Origin: Cryobacterium psychrophilum
GTDB taxonomy: Bacteria > Actinomycetota > Actinomycetes > Actinomycetales > Microbacteriaceae
Direction: 5' to 3'
DNA length: 64,000 nt
NCBI RefSeq assembly: GCF_004365915.1
Contig: NZ_SODI01000001.1
Span: 2,790,001 to 2,854,000 of the forward strand
Position 1 is the first letter of the stretch. Each line of letters begins with the position of its first letter. Below are positions 61,706 through 64,000 of this stretch, piece after piece. The position numbers and the translations under genes were made by a program. The notes below the pieces were generated by a model. That model did not search any database. It saw nothing but the letters and a program-made list of their open reading frames with translations, and had not been told where the DNA came from.

Positions 61706-62548
61706 CTAGGGTGCGGGTCGTCGACGCCGGGGGAGGAGCGCGCGGGCACCGCTGCTCAATCCGGTCAGCGCGCGCGCCGGCCGGGTGGCCGCCGGTACCC
61801 GGGCCAGCCGCAGAATGGGTGCAAGCTCGGCGCGAAACTCGAGCGGGGCCGGGCCGAACGCGAGCCGGGAGGAATGCACCACCCTCTTGCCGAGCAGATG
61901 GTTGCCCGTGCCTCCGATGACCGCGCCGACTCCGAAGGGAAGGGCCTTACCGAGCAGGCTCACGCCACCCTTGTGCGCGAACTGGCGGATGAAAACGCTC
62001 TTGAGCTTGTCGGTCAGCGGCCCGAGGACCGTGTGCGGCAGGCTGCTGGTGATGAGCTCTCCCCAGTAGGTCGTGCGGGCACCACCTCCCGTGAACTGTC
62101 CGGCGAGCTGACGAACCAGGTCGGATCCCTCGGTTCCGAGCATCATGGTCATCACGAGCGCGCGGGCACGCTCCGGATCGTCAACGGCGATTCCGTGCAC
62201 CTCGCTCACGGACTGGGCGAACAGCGCCGTCGCTTCCAGGAAACCCGCGGTTTCCACGCCGGAGAGGGCAAGGGTGATGCCGGTACCGACCCCGGGAATC
62301 ACGGCCGTGGCGCCGACGGCCGCGCCACCCATGGTGGCGGCCGTGAGGTAGCGCCGCTCCAGAACGCGAATGATGTGTTCGGGCGTTGCCTGTGGATTGT
62401 GTCGCCGGATGGCGCGAATGTGAGCGAGCACGACGGGACGGTGGATCGCCAGGATCCGGTCAAAGCCGCGGACGAATCCGCGGGGAAGCTGGCCGCTCTG
62501 GGGTGTGCCGCCCGTCGGCGATGCGAGCGGCGGTGGTTTTCTGGCCAT
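61706..62548 (-). CDS. Uncharacterised protein with glycine-rich hydrophobic core
   Basis: 280 residues. A basic, Pro-rich N terminus is followed by helices, a glycine-rich hydrophobic stretch (MGGAAVGATAVIPGVGTGI at ~72-90) and a hydrophobic C-terminal region (LPFGVGAVIGGTGNHLLG). The pattern recalls EcsC-like proteins of unknown function, but I cannot confirm this. The C terminus is Arg-rich (ALLPRRRRPAP). GGAGGA lies before the ATG. Single gene between the SMR operon and the XRE regulator. Confidence 0.6.
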   Translation of the reverse strand: MARKPPPLASPTGGTPQSGQLPRGFVRGFDRILAIHRPVVLAHIRAIRRHNPQATPEHIIRVLERRYLTAATMGGAAVGATAVIPGVGTGITLALSGVETAGFLEATALFAQSVSEVHGIAVDDPERARALVMTMMLGTEGSDLVRQLAGQFTGGGARTTYWGELITSSLPHTVLGPLTDKLKSVFIRQFAHKGGVSLLGKALPFGVGAVIGGTGNHLLGKRVVHSSRLAFGPAPLEFRAELAPILRLARVPAATRPARALTGLSSGARALLPRRRRPAP

Positions 62549-62633
62549 CGGGTCCTCCTACGCTGTTCGGTTAGAGCCTACGTGCCCCGCGCGGGGTCTG
62601 GTAATGCTGGGTTTCGTCGAGTAGACAGGGACC

Positions 62634-62933
62634 ATGGCTCATCTGACCTCCGAAGCAAGTCGACTACTGGGACTTCGTCTGCGTGAGCGCCGCCTCGCCC
62701 TTGCGCTCAACCAGGAGGATGTGGCATTGGCCGCCGGGATCAACGTGTCGAACTACGCCCGCATCGACCGTGGACACGGGAATCCCACGTTTCACACACT
62801 GCTTCGCCTGTCCCATGTGCTGGGGATTGATCTGAGTGCGTTGTTCTCTGACTTCAACGCGGGCCCTCCGGCCGGTCGCGCTCAGGGGAAGAGCGCAGCT
62901 CAGGCCGGCTTGACACCGTACTCGGCGTTGTAG
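62634..62933 (+). CDS. XRE-family helix-turn-helix regulator
   Basis: 99 residues. LGLRLRERRLALALNQEDVALAAGINVSNYARIDRG is split over the Cro/C1 HTH (residues ~10-45), followed by NPTFHTLLRLSHVLGIDLSALF. Single-domain DNA-binding protein; target unknown. ATG start. Its last 34 bases overlap the end of the convergent ABC ATPase gene. Confidence 0.85.
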   Translation: MAHLTSEASRLLGLRLRERRLALALNQEDVALAAGINVSNYARIDRGHGNPTFHTLLRLSHVLGIDLSALFSDFNAGPPAGRAQGKSAAQAGLTPYSAL

Positions 62934-63673
62934 CGGGCGAGCACCTCATCGATGGGGCCGTCGAGCACAAGATCGCCCTTGTCGAGGTAAAGTCCTCGTT
63001 TGCAGAATCGACGAAGATCGCGTTCGTTGTGCGACACGATGAACAGGGTGCGTCCTCCGGCGAGCAACTCTTCGATGCGGCGGTAGCACTTCTCTCGGAA
63101 GGCCTTGTCTCCGACGGCCAGAACTTCGTCGACGAGGATGATCGGTTCCTCGAGCCGTGAAATGACGGCGAACGCGATGCGCACCTTCATGCCGCTCGAG
63201 AGATGCTTGTACGGCGTGTCAACGAAATCGGCGATTTCCGCGAATTCGATGATCTCGTCAAACTGCGCATCGATCTGCTTGCGAGTCATCCCGTGCAGCC
63301 CCGCAGTCAGGTAGACGTTGTCGCGAACCGTCAGGTCGTCGACGAAGCCGCCCGTGATCTCGATCAGCGGGGCGACGCCCTCCGTGACATTCACAACACC
63401 GGCATCGGGGAGAACGACCCCGGTCACGAGCTTGAGAAGAGTCGACTTGCCCTGGCCGTTGCGCCCCACGACGCCGATCGCCTCGCCGCGTTGCACGGTG
63501 AAAGACACGTTTTGGAGCGCCCAGAACTCGCCTGGTCGACTCCGGCGGCTGCGGGCGGCAAAAAGGTCCTTGAAGTTTCGGCGGCTTCGCCGATTCCGGC
63601 GAAAGCGGATGCCGACATCCGTCAGGGAGATCACGGGCAGGGTGCTCGGTACAGTACCGACGGGAGTAGCCAC
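62900..63673 (-). CDS. ABC transporter ATPase for polysaccharide/teichoic acid export (TagH/Wzt type)
   Basis: 257 residues from GTG 63673, which shares one base with the stop of the permease gene. Walker A GRNGQGKST, signature LSSGMKVRIAFAV, Walker B IILVDEVLAVGD and switch His in FIVSHNERDL. The short form without a C-terminal carbohydrate-binding domain resembles TagH/RfbE. With the upstream permease it exports a lipid-linked polymer, consistent with the TagF-like and glycosyltransferase genes nearby. Confidence 0.92.
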   Translation of the reverse strand: MATPVGTVPSTLPVISLTDVGIRFRRNRRSRRNFKDLFAARSRRSRPGEFWALQNVSFTVQRGEAIGVVGRNGQGKSTLLKLVTGVVLPDAGVVNVTEGVAPLIEITGGFVDDLTVRDNVYLTAGLHGMTRKQIDAQFDEIIEFAEIADFVDTPYKHLSSGMKVRIAFAVISRLEEPIILVDEVLAVGDKAFREKCYRRIEELLAGGRTLFIVSHNERDLRRFCKRGLYLDKGDLVLDGPIDEVLARYNAEYGVKPA

Positions 63674-64000
63674 TAGATCTCCTTCAGGACCGCGCGCTCG
63701 GTGCGCGAGAAGACGAACAGGCCGAGGACCAGGAATGCAACCGACATGGCGCTGCCAACGCCCACGGCGAACCAGTCGAGCTGCTCGGGAAAGAATGCGG
63801 AACGGTAGAGGCTGAAGATGCCGCTCAGGGGATTGAAGGCCGCCCAAAAATGCAGGTCGGGTGGCAGATCTGCCGTGCTGTAAATGATGGGGGACGCGTA
63901 GAAGAGAAAGCGCAGGATGAGCTTCACGGCGCGTTCGAGATCACGGAAGAACACCACGAGCGGTGCCACCAGCAAGCCGACGCCGGCGGTGAGGAGTACT
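63673..64000 (-). CDS. ABC transporter permease for polysaccharide export (TagG/Wzm type), 5' end outside window
   Basis: The last ~109 residues are visible. FFRDLERAVKLILRFLFYAS, PIIYSTADLPP, FNPLSGIFSLYRSAFFP and a final membrane helix before FSRTERAVLKEI match the C terminus of ABC-2 permeases for O-antigen or teichoic acid. The gene runs off the right edge of the window. Confidence 0.88.
   Translation of the reverse strand, partial: VLLTAGVGLLVAPLVVFFRDLERAVKLILRFLFYASPIIYSTADLPPDLHFWAAFNPLSGIFSLYRSAFFPEQLDWFAVGVGSAMSVAFLVLGLFVFSRTERAVLKEI

Noticed and set aside
1..64000. CRISPR array
   Set aside because: No series of regularly spaced identical repeats was seen; the only tandem repeats are the in-gene ones in adnA and htrA and the 20-bp pair before nadA.

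Overview
The window looks like chromosome of a high-GC Gram-positive bacterium of the Actinobacteria, most likely Microbacteriaceae (Cryobacterium/Leifsonia type). Support: GC-rich third codon positions, frequent GTG starts, likely leaderless genes, DUF7882 proteins (a family I associate with Microbacteriaceae) and the actinobacterial helicase-nuclease AdnAB. No database search was possible; names rest on motifs, family knowledge and context.

Layout. (1) 77-10075: a very large patatin-like membrane protein with PPK2, a decayed aldehyde dehydrogenase, Mrp, an overlapping DUF1003 / MgtE-like pair, a YflT-type stress protein and aminopeptidase P. (2) 10129-33936: a housekeeping block whose content and order recall the Mycobacterium tuberculosis Rv3193c-Rv3212 neighbourhood: RhlE-type helicase, ferritin-like protein, DUF3107 protein, adnA-adnB, a phosphotransferase-like protein lacking catalytic residues, nudC-uvrD2, an orphan cyclodehydratase-like protein, a DUF2342 metalloprotease-like protein, a PDZ/Lon-like protease and a UPF0182 membrane protein; an exonuclease-phosphatase, a PHP phosphoesterase and adhP are interspersed. 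(3) 34046-41390: two initiator tRNA genes flank a degraded accessory region with fragments of an integrase, a plasmid-type helicase/methylase, a YbdK ligase and a secreted protein, plus short surviving genes (DUF7882, a 43-aa zinc-ribbon peptide, a secreted CHRD protein, a 61-aa membrane protein) and intact phosphoenolpyruvate synthase. (4) 41634-48762: agmatinase, then a NAD de novo operon nadA-nadB-nadC-nifS-like, with the Nudix-type regulator NrtR upstream. (5) 48879-56470: polyprenol-phosphate mannosyltransferase, nitrilase, a DUF7882 gene broken by an amber codon, alpha/beta hydrolase, Old Yellow Enzyme, aminotransferase and an HtrA-like protease. (6) 56604-64000: an envelope-polymer cluster (two family 2 glycosyltransferases, CDP-alcohol phosphotransferase, CDP-glycerol glycerophosphotransferase-like protein, ABC exporter running off the window), interrupted by an SMR-TetR pair with palindromic operators, an uncharacterised hydrophobic protein and an XRE regulator.

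How the parts work together. AdnAB and UvrD2 serve DNA repair; adnA has a promoter matching the RecA-independent (PafBC-type) damage motif, with the -10 box positioned so the transcript would start at the GTG codon. NadA/NadB/NadC make nicotinate mononucleotide from aspartate, the NifS-like desulfurase probably supplies sulfur for the NadA iron-sulfur cluster, and NrtR probably adjusts expression to NAD status. The terminal cluster probably builds and exports a glycerophosphate- or teichoic-acid-like polymer.

I did not find a convincing wholly new multi-gene system. The observations most worth checking are the adnA promoter, the amber-interrupted DUF7882 gene, the pseudo-phosphotransferase beside AdnAB, the accessory region between the initiator tRNAs with its small zinc-ribbon genes, and the orphan cyclodehydratase-like gene.
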